DNA of 64,000 bases. Source: DASRFA01 sp035651755 (GTDB taxonomy: Bacteria; Desulfobacterota; Binatia; UBA12015). Shown here one piece after another: positions 1-7,972 of this stretch. The notes under the pieces are model-generated. The model was not told the DNA's origin, made no database searches, and saw nothing but the letters and a program-made list of their open reading frames with translations. The DNA lies in NCBI GenBank assembly GCA_035651755.1, contig DASRFA010000060.1:468407-532406 (forward strand), given 5' to 3'. The stretch's first letter is position 1; each line of letters opens with the position of its first letter. The translations under genes and the position numbers were made by a program.

Positions 1-300
1 TCGTACGGCGGTCGCGCGGCGATGCCCGGCGGCGCGCCGTCCTACGGCCCGCCCGGCTCCGCGCGCTCGGGGCTCGGAGGCGGCGGCGTTCCGAGCACCG
101 GCGGCGGATTCTCGGGTCGATCGGCGTTCGGCGGCAGCCCGGGTGGCGGCGCGGGGTATGGTCGCTTCGCCGCGGGCGGGGGCGTCGGGGCCGGAGGTTT
201 CGGCGGCCGCGGTTTCTCCGGCGGGTCCTCCGGCTCCTCCGGATCGTCCGCCGGCGGCGGCATGGCCGACGGCGGCGCGCGAGCGGGCATCGGCCGGTAG
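1..300 (+). CDS. Glycine-rich protein, C-terminal part only (5' end outside window)
   Basis: The frame is open from the first base to a TAG at 298-300, so the gene starts upstream of the window. The visible 99 residues are almost entirely Gly, Ser, Ala, Pro and Arg, with GGG and GFGG-like runs and a SGSSGSSGSS stretch near the end. No catalytic motif is visible. Such tails are common at the C-terminus of exported or envelope proteins, for example DUF3300-type proteins, but with the N-terminal domain missing the family cannot be named. The stop lies 16 bases before the GTG of the downstream lipoprotein, so the two may be co-transcribed. Coding status rests on the open frame and its position in the gene series. 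Confidence 0.55.
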   Translation, partial: SYGGRAAMPGGAPSYGPPGSARSGLGGGGVPSTGGGFSGRSAFGGSPGGGAGYGRFAAGGGVGAGGFGGRGFSGGSSGSSGSSAGGGMADGGARAGIGR

Positions 301-316
301 TAGTAGAACGGATCGG

Positions 317-1951
317 GTGGACGATCGGCCGACCGCTCGATCGCGCCGCCGGGGCTCCCGAAGCGCGCGACGGCGCCGGGCGTTCCGGGCGCTCTGCGGG
401 CTCGCAGCTCTCGCCGGGGCCGTCGGCGGAACGGCCGCCTGCGGCGGCGGCGCGCGCCGCACGGACCTGACGCCGGCACAGCTCGAGAGCCTGAAGCGCT
501 CGATCGCCGGCGCCGACGCCGTCTCGGCGCAATCCGCGTCGGGGGCCGGCGCGAGCGCGGCCGCCAGCGCGCCGGCGACCGAGGCGAAGCCGCCGCGCGA
601 CGACGCCGAGCGCCTCGCGCGCGTGCACCGCGCGCTCGAGCCCGGGCAAACGGTCCGCGACATCGTGCCGGTCGGCGACGGTCGTCGCTTCGTTTTTGCG
701 CTCGACAGCGGTCCGCGAGCGCGCCTCCTCCTGGTCGACGTCTCGCGCGAGGACGGCGTCGTCGTCGGCGACCACGACTTCGGCGCCGGCACGCAAGCGA
801 CGGTGTCGACGGCGGCGGGCCACGTCGCGCCCGGGACGGCGACCGAGGGCGCCGCCGCGAGCGATACCGCCGGCGCGACCGACGCCGCCGCCAGCGAAGC
901 CTCCTCGACGGGGGCGGCTGGCGCCTCGCACGCTTCGCCGACGGCGGGCGCGGCGCCGCTCGGCGGCCCCGCGCAGGTCCTCCACGCGATCGAGGTGACG
1001 TCGGACGACGGGCAGCCGATCGAGCTCGCCGTGGTCGCGCACGGAGCGGACTCGGTGGCGTGCGGCTGGTGGATCCGCCGGCACGGCACGCGCTTCGTGT
1101 GCGCTCCGCAGATCGGCGGGCCCTCCACCTATCGCGTGGTGGACGGGGCGCTCGTCGAGGAGTGGCAGGCGGCGCTCCCCGGGAGCGGCGGCCTCGCGGG
1201 CGTGAGCGGGAAGAGCGGCCGGGTGCTCGGCGTCTACGGCGGCAGCTGGCGCGAGACCGATCGCTTTCAATGCCTCGGCCGCCCGCTCGAGCAGGCGCGG
1301 CGCGACGCCGGCGTCGCTGGCGTCGGCGCGTGGCAGACCGGAGCGGTCCGCGAGCGCGTTTCGGGCGCGCGCCGCGCCGCCCAGGCTCTCGACACGGATC
1401 AGGCGGTCGGGCTCCTGCAAGACGCGCTCGCGATCGACGGGTGCGACCCCGACGCGTGGCGGATGCTCGGCCGGCTCGAGTTCGAGCGCGGTCGCGCGGC
1501 GGAGGCCGTGCCCGCGCTCGCCGTCGGGCTCGCGCTCGCGCCGCGCGACACGCCCGCGACGGTGGACCTCGCCGATGCGCTGGTCGTGCTGAACGCCGGC
1601 CCGCCGGCGGGACAGGCGAGCCTCTCCGCAGCCGTGGAGGCGCTCGACAGCCACGGGACGACGCACGAGATCGTCGAGAAGGCGCGCGCGGCGAGCGGCG
1701 GGAACACGCCGAGCCCGCGCGCGCTCGCCGCGGCGCTCTACTCGTCGTTCCTCGAGCGCACCGACGAGAACGACCCGCGCGTCGCGGGCGCTCGCCGGCG
1801 CGCGAGCGACGCGCTCGCGCGGCTCGCCGCGCCCGCTCCGGCGGTACGCCGTACGTCCCGAGCGCGCGCGCCCGCGAAGGGGCGCGCGCCGAGCGCGCGG
1901 ACGCGCACGGACGCGGCGCGGCCGGCGGCGGCGCGCTCTCAGGGCGACTGA
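317..1951 (+). CDS. Exported lipoprotein with C-terminal TPR-like repeats
   Basis: A 544-residue protein if read from the GTG at 317. An earlier ATG at 143 would overlap the upstream gene and put about 60 odd residues before the signal. The N-terminus is an Arg-rich stretch, a hydrophobic segment (LAALAGAVGG) and Cys in a TAAC lipobox, so lipidation and envelope anchoring are likely. Residues about 75-210 include a low-complexity Ala/Ser/Thr linker. Residues about 350-440 contain a helical pair resembling TPRs (QAVGLLQDALAIDGCDPDAW followed by RMLGRLEFERGRAAEAVPAL). The C-terminus is Arg/Ala-rich. No enzyme motif is seen; TPR lipoproteins usually act as assembly scaffolds. It converges with the next gene, overlapping it by 13 bases. 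Confidence 0.7.
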   Translation: MDDRPTARSRRRGSRSARRRRAFRALCGLAALAGAVGGTAACGGGARRTDLTPAQLESLKRSIAGADAVSAQSASGAGASAAASAPATEAKPPRDDAERLARVHRALEPGQTVRDIVPVGDGRRFVFALDSGPRARLLLVDVSREDGVVVGDHDFGAGTQATVSTAAGHVAPGTATEGAAASDTAGATDAAASEASSTGAAGASHASPTAGAAPLGGPAQVLHAIEVTSDDGQPIELAVVAHGADSVACGWWIRRHGTRFVCAPQIGGPSTYRVVDGALVEEWQAALPGSGGLAGVSGKSGRVLGVYGGSWRETDRFQCLGRPLEQARRDAGVAGVGAWQTGAVRERVSGARRAAQALDTDQAVGLLQDALAIDGCDPDAWRMLGRLEFERGRAAEAVPALAVGLALAPRDTPATVDLADALVVLNAGPPAGQASLSAAVEALDSHGTTHEIVEKARAASGGNTPSPRALAAALYSSFLERTDENDPRVAGARRRASDALARLAAPAPAVRRTSRARAPAKGRAPSARTRTDAARPAAARSQGD

Positions 1952-3378
1952 GCGACCCGCATCCGGCGCTCGGGGTCGATCGCCGGAACGCCGGCGGAAG
2001 CGGCGGCTTCGACGTACGCGGCGCGCAAGCAGTCCTCGACCGCCTCGACGTCGGGCGCGAGAGCGGTGTCGGCGTCGATCCCGACGACGACCTCCTCGGC
2101 GCCCCAGTCGAGCCAAGCGAAGCTGAGGCCGACGTGCCACGGCAGGCTCGCGATCGGCACCAGAAAGATGCAGCGCCGGCCCGCGAGCTCGCCCGATCCG
2201 CCGGTCGCGCGCGCCTCGACGGAGATCGTGTTGACCGCCTGGTAGGCGAGAGCGGCTCCGACCGAGCGCCCGCCCGTAGGCAGGAGAAGAGCCGCGGACA
2301 CGACCGAGTCGAAGCTCGCGCGCCGCGCGCGCGCGGCCGGATCGCGTAGCGCCGCCGACAGCGTCACCACGCGGGCGCGTGCCGCGACCGCGCCGACCGG
2401 CAGCGACACGATCGCACCCGCCGCGGCCTCGCCGGAAGGCTCGAGCGGGTCGACGAGCGCGGGGAGCTCCAGGGCGACCGTCACGCGTCCGCGGAGCTTC
2501 AGGTACCGGCCGAGGGCGTCGCCGAGGATCGCGAGCACGACCGCCGAGCGCGGGGCCTCCATCGCCTCCTCGATGCCCGCGAGCACGTCGCGCGCGAGCC
2601 GCACCCAGCCGACGCGCCGCGCGCCGCCGAGCGGCCCGTTGAACGGCGTCTCCGGAGCGGGCGTCGACACGACGAGGCTCGTCGCCTCGAGCCAGCGCGC
2701 GACGTCGCGCGCTCGCGCCAGCGCGGTCGCCGGATCGAGGACGTCGGCAAAGGCCCGCCCGACCGCGCGCGTTCCGGCGAAGAGCGGCAGCGACATCGCG
2801 GCGAGCGCGCTCGCGACGCCGCGCGCGGGGACGGTCGCGGGCAGCGCGCCGGCCGGTCGCTTGTCGCGCCGGCGCGCGACGGCGCGAGCGCCGGGCGGAG
2901 GCGCGCTTCCGAGCAGCAGCTCGGCGAGCTGCGGGCCGCCTCCGTCGTTCGCGATGCTCCGGTGCGCCTTCACGAGCACGGCGGTGCGCCCGCGCGCGAG
3001 CCCGTCGACGACGGCGATCTCCCAGCGCGGCCCGTCGCTCGCGAGCGGCCGCGACCAGAGCTCCGCGACCGTCGCGGAGAGCTCCGCGTCGCCGCCCGGC
3101 GGCGTCGTGGCGACGCGCTCGACGAAGCCCGGACGTCGTCCGGTGGCGCGGCGGCGCGCCCCGGCGAGCCACGCGGCCGCGGCTCGCTCCGACGCGAAGC
3201 CGAGGCGCGGGATCGCGGCCGCGCGCTCGCGCACGCGGCGCTCGAGAGCTTCCGCGTCCACCGGTCCGTCCAGCACGGCGAGCGCGCCGACGTGGAGCGG
3301 CAGCTCCGAATCGCTCAGGGCGCGATAGCGCGCGGATGCGTCGGCTTCCGCGCCCGCGCCGTTCTCGAGCTCACTCAC
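1939..3378 (-). CDS. Wax ester synthase/diacylglycerol acyltransferase-like protein with altered active site
   Basis: This 479-residue protein has the layout of the WS/DGAT (WES acyltransferase) family, which esterifies fatty alcohols or diacylglycerol with acyl-CoA to make storage lipid. The N-terminal opening (SDSELPLHVGALAVLDG) and the C-terminal DUF1298-like half (ISVEA, then VGLSFAWLDWG and VVVGIDADTALAPD) fit. The HHxxxDG catalytic motif is not intact: the corresponding stretch reads AHRSIANDGGG, with the second His replaced by Arg and one extra residue. It may therefore be catalytically weak or have another acyl-transfer role. GTG start; it overlaps the upstream arsC-like stop by 8 bases, so the two are probably co-translated. 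Confidence 0.72.
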   Translation of the reverse strand: MSELENGAGAEADASARYRALSDSELPLHVGALAVLDGPVDAEALERRVRERAAAIPRLGFASERAAAAWLAGARRRATGRRPGFVERVATTPPGGDAELSATVAELWSRPLASDGPRWEIAVVDGLARGRTAVLVKAHRSIANDGGGPQLAELLLGSAPPPGARAVARRRDKRPAGALPATVPARGVASALAAMSLPLFAGTRAVGRAFADVLDPATALARARDVARWLEATSLVVSTPAPETPFNGPLGGARRVGWVRLARDVLAGIEEAMEAPRSAVVLAILGDALGRYLKLRGRVTVALELPALVDPLEPSGEAAAGAIVSLPVGAVAARARVVTLSAALRDPAARARRASFDSVVSAALLLPTGGRSVGAALAYQAVNTISVEARATGGSGELAGRRCIFLVPIASLPWHVGLSFAWLDWGAEEVVVGIDADTALAPDVEAVEDCLRAAYVEAAASAGVPAIDPERRMRVAQSP

Positions 3379-3739
3379 CGCTGCGGTCGAACAGCTCGAG
3401 AACGCGCTCCGACGGTCGAGCGATCACGGCTCGCCCGCCGCGGATCACGACCGGCCGCTCCATGAGCTCGGGGTGCGCGAGCAGGAGGTCGATCACCTGC
3501 TCGCGCGTGACGTAGTCCTTCTCGTCGAGACCGAGCTCGCGAAAGCGCTTGTCCTTTCGGACGAGCTCCGCCGGCGGTCCGGGAAGCAGATCGAGAAAGC
3601 GGGCGAGCGTCGCGCGGTCGGGCGGCGTCTGGAGGTACTCGACGACGTCGGTCTCGACGCCGCGCTCGCGCAGGATGTCGAGCGCCCCGCGCGACTTGCT
3701 GCACACGGGGTTGTGGTAGACGCGCACCGATTCGCCCAT
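3371..3739 (-). CDS. arsC: ArsC-family (glutaredoxin-type) arsenate reductase
   Basis: A 122-residue thioredoxin-fold protein close to plasmid-type ArsC, which reduces arsenate to arsenite using glutathione/glutaredoxin. The active-site segment YHNPVCSKSRGALDIL (Cys13) aligns with the ArsC Cys12 region. The C-terminal RPVVIRGGRAVIARPSERVLELF aligns with the Arg-containing end of ArsC. Length is about 15-20 residues shorter than the E. coli enzyme. I use the ATG at 3739 because the longer frame adds an unrelated 12-residue head. No arsB or arsR is nearby and it overlaps an acyltransferase gene, so a Spx/YffB-like housekeeping redox role is an alternative. Confidence 0.8.
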   Translation of the reverse strand: MGESVRVYHNPVCSKSRGALDILRERGVETDVVEYLQTPPDRATLARFLDLLPGPPAELVRKDKRFRELGLDEKDYVTREQVIDLLLAHPELMERPVVIRGGRAVIARPSERVLELFDRSGE

Positions 3740-3809
3740 CCTCGGAGAGGTAGCTGCGCCGCGCCGGTGTGGCAATCCCGAGCGCGCCGCGCGCCGTCCG
3801 GGCTCGACG

Positions 3810-4532
3810 TCAAGTATTGGCCGCGGAAGACGGCGGAACGAGGTAGCGCCACAGGAGCCACGCGATGCCGACCGCGACCGCGATCGCGACGATCTGCATC
3901 CACGGCATCCGGCGCGACGGCGCTTCGGCGGGCGAGCCGCCGTACACGAACGGCGCGCCCGGGCTCGGGGTCCCGGCCGCCTCGAACGTGAGGAGCGCGA
4001 ACTGCGCGCGGCCCGTGTTGAGCGAGCTGTAGCCGCCGAGCCGGCAGCCGACGCGAAGCGACGTCTCGAGCGGCCGAGTCTTCACCCACAGCGACAGCTG
4101 CTGCCACGGCTGCGTGCCGTGGAGCTCCTGCGAGTTGTAGAACGTGTCCATCACCGAGAGGTAGGCGCCGAGGTGATCGTCGCCGACGTCCTCGCTCCGC
4201 ACCCAGCCCGAGAGGCGATACCAGGTCGACGGCGAGACCGGCACGGTCTGTACCCAGCCGCCGTCGTTCGCGACCCGGTTCTCGATCGCGAGCACACCGA
4301 TGCCCTCCTCGCCGCGCGACCAGGTGAACGAGGACGCCGTCGGCGTCTTGATCCAGGCTTCGCTCCGCCACGCGGCGGGCTGGTCGCCTTCGCCGTCGGC
4401 CAGCGCGCCGTTCTGCAGCAGCTGACCCGCGGCGTCGGCGCGCGCGGCGAGCGCCGCGACGGCGAGCGCGGCGACCAGCGAAGCGGCCGCCCAGCGGGCA
4501 CGGCAGGACGAGCCCGAGCCCGCGCGCGTCAT
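3810..4532 (-). CDS. Exported membrane-anchored beta-sandwich-like protein, paralogue of the N-domain of the upstream glycosyltransferase
   Basis: A 240-residue protein with a cleavable-looking signal (ASLVAALAVAALAARADA), an extracytoplasmic domain of about 160 residues, and one C-terminal membrane helix (MQIVAIAVAVGIAWLLWRYL). The domain matches the N-terminal domain of the upstream glycosyltransferase block by block: NGALADGEGDQPAAW versus NGSFVEGDGTTPNAW, VSPSTWYRLSGWVR versus VSPDTWYRLAGQVR, and VGCRLGGYSS versus IGCRLGSFGS. The NGG/S-F...W opening and the WYRLSGWVR strand are typical of carbohydrate-binding jelly-roll modules, which is an inference. Its ATG overlaps the upstream stop in an ATGA, implying translational coupling. 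Confidence 0.78.
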   Translation of the reverse strand: MTRAGSGSSCRARWAAASLVAALAVAALAARADAAGQLLQNGALADGEGDQPAAWRSEAWIKTPTASSFTWSRGEEGIGVLAIENRVANDGGWVQTVPVSPSTWYRLSGWVRSEDVGDDHLGAYLSVMDTFYNSQELHGTQPWQQLSLWVKTRPLETSLRVGCRLGGYSSLNTGRAQFALLTFEAAGTPSPGAPFVYGGSPAEAPSRRMPWMQIVAIAVAVGIAWLLWRYLVPPSSAANT

Positions 4533-7500
4533 ATCCAGTTCATGAAGTCGGTGCCGCGGATCCACATGCGCGCGTTCCACGCTTCCTTCGCGAGCGGAAG
4601 GCCGAGCCAGATCGGCGACAGGTACCAGGAAACCGCTGCGACCGCGACGCAGTAGGCGACGACCGCGATCCGTCCCACGCGTCGCGCCTCGGCGCGCTCG
4701 GAGAAGACGCCGCCGGCATACGCGACCAAGGCGACGAGAAAAGCGATCGGGGCCCAACGCGGTGCCGCGAGCACGCACACCGGCAGCAGGCTTCCGAGCA
4801 CCGCCGCGCCGATCAGCCCGCGCTCGAACGGCGATCCGTCGCCGGCCCACAGGCGATCGAGCAGCCAGGCGAGGGCGAGCAGCGCGAACAGGAGGGACGG
4901 CAGGTAGTGGTAGAGGAAGAGCGTGCGCGAGATCGGGACCCAGGGCGCGAGGTGGATCGCCCACCCGGCGAGGACGAAGGCGAGCGCGGCACGCCGCTCG
5001 CGGATGCCGATCCACGCGGCGAACGCGAGCGCGGGGACCGACGCCCACCACACCGACGGGTTGCCCGCGCCCCAGATGCCGACGACCGTCCCCGGCACCT
5101 CGCCCGGGTCCTTCCAGTAGTACCAGACCGGGCGGAGGAGGAGCGGCCAGGTCCACCACTTCGAGCTGTAGGGGTGGGTCATCGCCTTCACCGCCGCCTG
5201 GTACTCGGGGACCTTGACGACGATGTAGCGGATCAGGTCGAGCGGCGAGGTCCACCACCCCCAGAGGAAGTGCGGCGTGTACGCGAGCGCGTACACGACG
5301 CTCGCGGTCGCGCCGACGATGACGACCGGACGAAGCGCGAACGCGAGCCACGGCCGCCCGCGCTCGACGGCGACGCTCCGGGCCGAGACGAAGAGCGTCC
5401 CCTCGACGAGCAGGAAGCTGAAGAACGGGATGTAGAGCTTCGCCGCGACCGACATGCCGATGAGCGCGCCGAGCGCGAGCAGGCGGCCGGTGCTCTCGTA
5501 GAGCCGCCCGCGCACGAGGCGCACGAGCAGAATGTACGCGGCGACCGCCCACGTGACGTAGTGGATGTCGATCACCGCGATGCGCGAGTCGACGATGCAG
5601 AGACCGTCGAGCGCGACGAAGAACGCCGTCAGGCCGGCCGCGACGGGTCGCAGGAAGAGCGATCGGGCGAGCAGGTACATGAGCGGCACGAGCGCGGTGC
5701 CGACGACCGCGTTCATCGCGCGCCAGCCGGTGGGCTGGTCGCCGAAGAGCGCGATGCCGAGGCCGATCGCGAGCTTCGCGATCGGCGGGTGCGGGTCCAT
5801 GAAGTCCTGGCCCTTCAGGTAGTCGCGCCCCTGCTCGACGAAGTAGACCTCGTCGAACACGAGCTCCTTCGGCGATCCGAGCGAGTAGAAGCGGATCGCC
5901 GTCGAGGCGAGGGTCACCGCGACGAGGAACGCGATCTCGGCAAGCGACCACGCCGGCTCGCGCTCCGCCGTCGGCGCGGGGCGCACGGCGTCGCGGCGCG
6001 CGCGCGCGGCCGCCTCCGCCTCGGCGCGCGCCTCGTGCCACCGGCGGTCGTCGTCGTCGAGCGCGGGCGCTCCCGGCGCGGCGACGCGTCCCTCCGCCAG
6101 CCGCCAGACGACGACCAGCCACGCGACGAGGCCGAAGCCGGCGAGGCCGGCAACCGAGCCCCAGAGCCACGGCGGACCGGCGGTCGCGTCGGCCTGGTAG
6201 GCGTACACCGCGAGCTGGTTCGCGAAGAACGTCGCCGAGAGCGTCCAGTAAACGGCGCCGATGGCGCCCGTGACGCCGAGCAGGCCCGCGAGCGGGAAGA
6301 ACGGGTACAGGTAGCGCTCGTGCATCCGCGTCAAGCAGAGGAACGAGACCAGCGTCGCGGACGCGAGCAGCGCCGCGTGCAGCGTCCGGCTACGGCGGCG
6401 GAGATAGGGCACGAGGAACGCGAGGCCGAGGATGCCGCCGAGCGCGAAGCCCCACATCTGCGCGCTGAGACCGAAGTGGACGTCGGCGTCGCTGCGCCGC
6501 ATCCCGAACGCGAGCGCCATCAGGTTCATCGCGTTGACCGACGTCTCGCTGTAGTACCCGGCGGTCCCGCCGTAGAGGTCGATGAGCCACCGCCACGGGC
6601 GATCGCCGCGGAACGGGTCGGCCAGCACGAAGACGCCCGCGATCGCGGCGAGGGCCGCCGAGACGGGGCGGCCGCTCTTCCACCAGCCCCAGGGCCAGAG
6701 CGCGAGCGGCGGCAGCAGCAGGAGCGCCTGCGGCTTGGTGAGCGCAGCGATCGCCGCGATCAGCCACGCGAGCTCGAAGAGTCGCTCGCCCTGTGCGAGG
6801 AACGCGAGCAGCACGAGGAGCGCCAGCACCGAATCGGTCTGACCCCACACCGCGGAGTTGAGGACGAGCGCGGGGTTCAGCGCGAAGGCGAGCGCAGCGA
6901 TCCACGCCGTGCGCGCCCCGGCGCCGCGGAGCTTCGCGAAGAGGAGCCGCGCGACCGCCAGATCGGCGAGCAGCGCCGGCAGCTTCAGCAGGATCACGAA
7001 GCCGGCCGTCTGCCAGCCGAGCTTGAGGAGCTGCGACGCGAGCCCGACCCACCACAGCACGTACATGTAGCCGGGCGGGTAGTCGGCGAAGTAGCCGGGC
7101 GCGTAGAAGCGCGCCGGGCCCTCCTGCGCGAGCTTCAGCGCCCAGGCCGCGTACGCGTTCACGTCGATGCGATACTGGAACAGCGGCGCGACCAGGATCT
7201 TGACGGCGAGCACCGCGAGCAGGAGGCCGTCGAGCAGAAGCCGCTCGCGCAGCGCGACTTCGGCCGGAAGCCGGCCGTAGCGCCAGAGCGCGTAGGCGAG
7301 CACGAGCACGATGAAGAGAGAGGCGGGGAGGCCGACCGGCGTCGTCGCCTCCTCGATCGGGCCGTAGACGAAGTCGGCGTTGAGCGGCGGTCGCGCCTGC
7401 GCCGCGAGCTCGATCCCGGTGCAGCGGACCTCGCCCTTCGAGGTGCTGCCGAAGCTGCCGAGGCGACATCCGATCTTGACGGTGCGCTGAGCGGGGCCGG

Positions 7501-7972
7501 TCTTGAACCACATCGAGACCGGCTGCCATCCGGTGTCGGCGCCCTTCACCTCGCGGCCGCGATCGAAGCCCTCGACCGGCGAAAGGCTCCCCCCGAAGCC
7601 GCCGCCGGTGACGCCGATCGCGCGCACCTGTCCGGCGAGCCGGTACCAGGTGTCGGGCGACACCTTGACGGTCTGCGTCCAGCGCGCGTCGTTCGGCCGC
7701 TCGTTGCGGACGATCGCGATGCCGAGGCCGCTCGCGTCGCGGCGCCAGTCGAAGCTCGTCTCTCCGCCCGAGCTCCACTGCTCCGTCGCCCATGCGTTCG
7801 GCGTCGTCCCGTCGCCTTCGACGAACGAGCCGTTCTGCACCGCGTTTTCGGCGCGCGCGGCGCCGGCCGCGAGCGATGCCGCGAGCGCGATCGCGAGCGC
7901 TGCCGCGCGCGCGCGAAGCGCGGTGCGACGTTGAATTGCGGGGGGGTGGTGGCTAGGATCGCGCGCGGTCAT
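4529..7972 (-). CDS. Fusion of carbohydrate-binding-like domain, Gpi18-like GT-C and PMT-like GT-C glycosyltransferase
   Basis: An 1147-residue polytopic protein. Residues about 1-45 are a signal segment. Residues about 45-205 form an extracytoplasmic beta-rich domain. Residues about 215-625 form a GT-C module like Gpi18/COG5542 mannosyltransferases (RIDVNAYAAWALKLAQEGPA, YFADYPPGYMYVLWW). After a charged linker at about 640-665, residues about 680-1147 form a second GT-C module of PMT/ArnT type with FDEVYF near 705 and FMDPHPPIAKLAIG. The acidic Asp-Glu pair and DPHPP are hallmark positions of PMT enzymes, which use polyprenyl-phosphate sugars. It probably glycosylates exported protein or envelope polymer. 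The ATG at 7972 shares the CATG with the divergent VKOR gene. Confidence 0.85.
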   Translation of the reverse strand: MTARDPSHHPPAIQRRTALRARAAALAIALAASLAAGAARAENAVQNGSFVEGDGTTPNAWATEQWSSGGETSFDWRRDASGLGIAIVRNERPNDARWTQTVKVSPDTWYRLAGQVRAIGVTGGGFGGSLSPVEGFDRGREVKGADTGWQPVSMWFKTGPAQRTVKIGCRLGSFGSTSKGEVRCTGIELAAQARPPLNADFVYGPIEEATTPVGLPASLFIVLVLAYALWRYGRLPAEVALRERLLLDGLLLAVLAVKILVAPLFQYRIDVNAYAAWALKLAQEGPARFYAPGYFADYPPGYMYVLWWVGLASQLLKLGWQTAGFVILLKLPALLADLAVARLLFAKLRGAGARTAWIAALAFALNPALVLNSAVWGQTDSVLALLVLLAFLAQGERLFELAWLIAAIAALTKPQALLLLPPLALWPWGWWKSGRPVSAALAAIAGVFVLADPFRGDRPWRWLIDLYGGTAGYYSETSVNAMNLMALAFGMRRSDADVHFGLSAQMWGFALGGILGLAFLVPYLRRRSRTLHAALLASATLVSFLCLTRMHERYLYPFFPLAGLLGVTGAIGAVYWTLSATFFANQLAVYAYQADATAGPPWLWGSVAGLAGFGLVAWLVVVWRLAEGRVAAPGAPALDDDDRRWHEARAEAEAAARARRDAVRPAPTAEREPAWSLAEIAFLVAVTLASTAIRFYSLGSPKELVFDEVYFVEQGRDYLKGQDFMDPHPPIAKLAIGLGIALFGDQPTGWRAMNAVVGTALVPLMYLLARSLFLRPVAAGLTAFFVALDGLCIVDSRIAVIDIHYVTWAVAAYILLVRLVRGRLYESTGRLLALGALIGMSVAAKLYIPFFSFLLVEGTLFVSARSVAVERGRPWLAFALRPVVIVGATASVVYALAYTPHFLWGWWTSPLDLIRYIVVKVPEYQAAVKAMTHPYSSKWWTWPLLLRPVWYYWKDPGEVPGTVVGIWGAGNPSVWWASVPALAFAAWIGIRERRAALAFVLAGWAIHLAPWVPISRTLFLYHYLPSLLFALLALAWLLDRLWAGDGSPFERGLIGAAVLGSLLPVCVLAAPRWAPIAFLVALVAYAGGVFSERAEARRVGRIAVVAYCVAVAAVSWYLSPIWLGLPLAKEAWNARMWIRGTDFMNWI

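Noticed and set aside
143..316. N-terminal extension of the TPR lipoprotein from ATG 143
   Set aside because: It overlaps the upstream glycine-rich gene and separates the signal peptide from the N-terminus; GTG 317 fits better.
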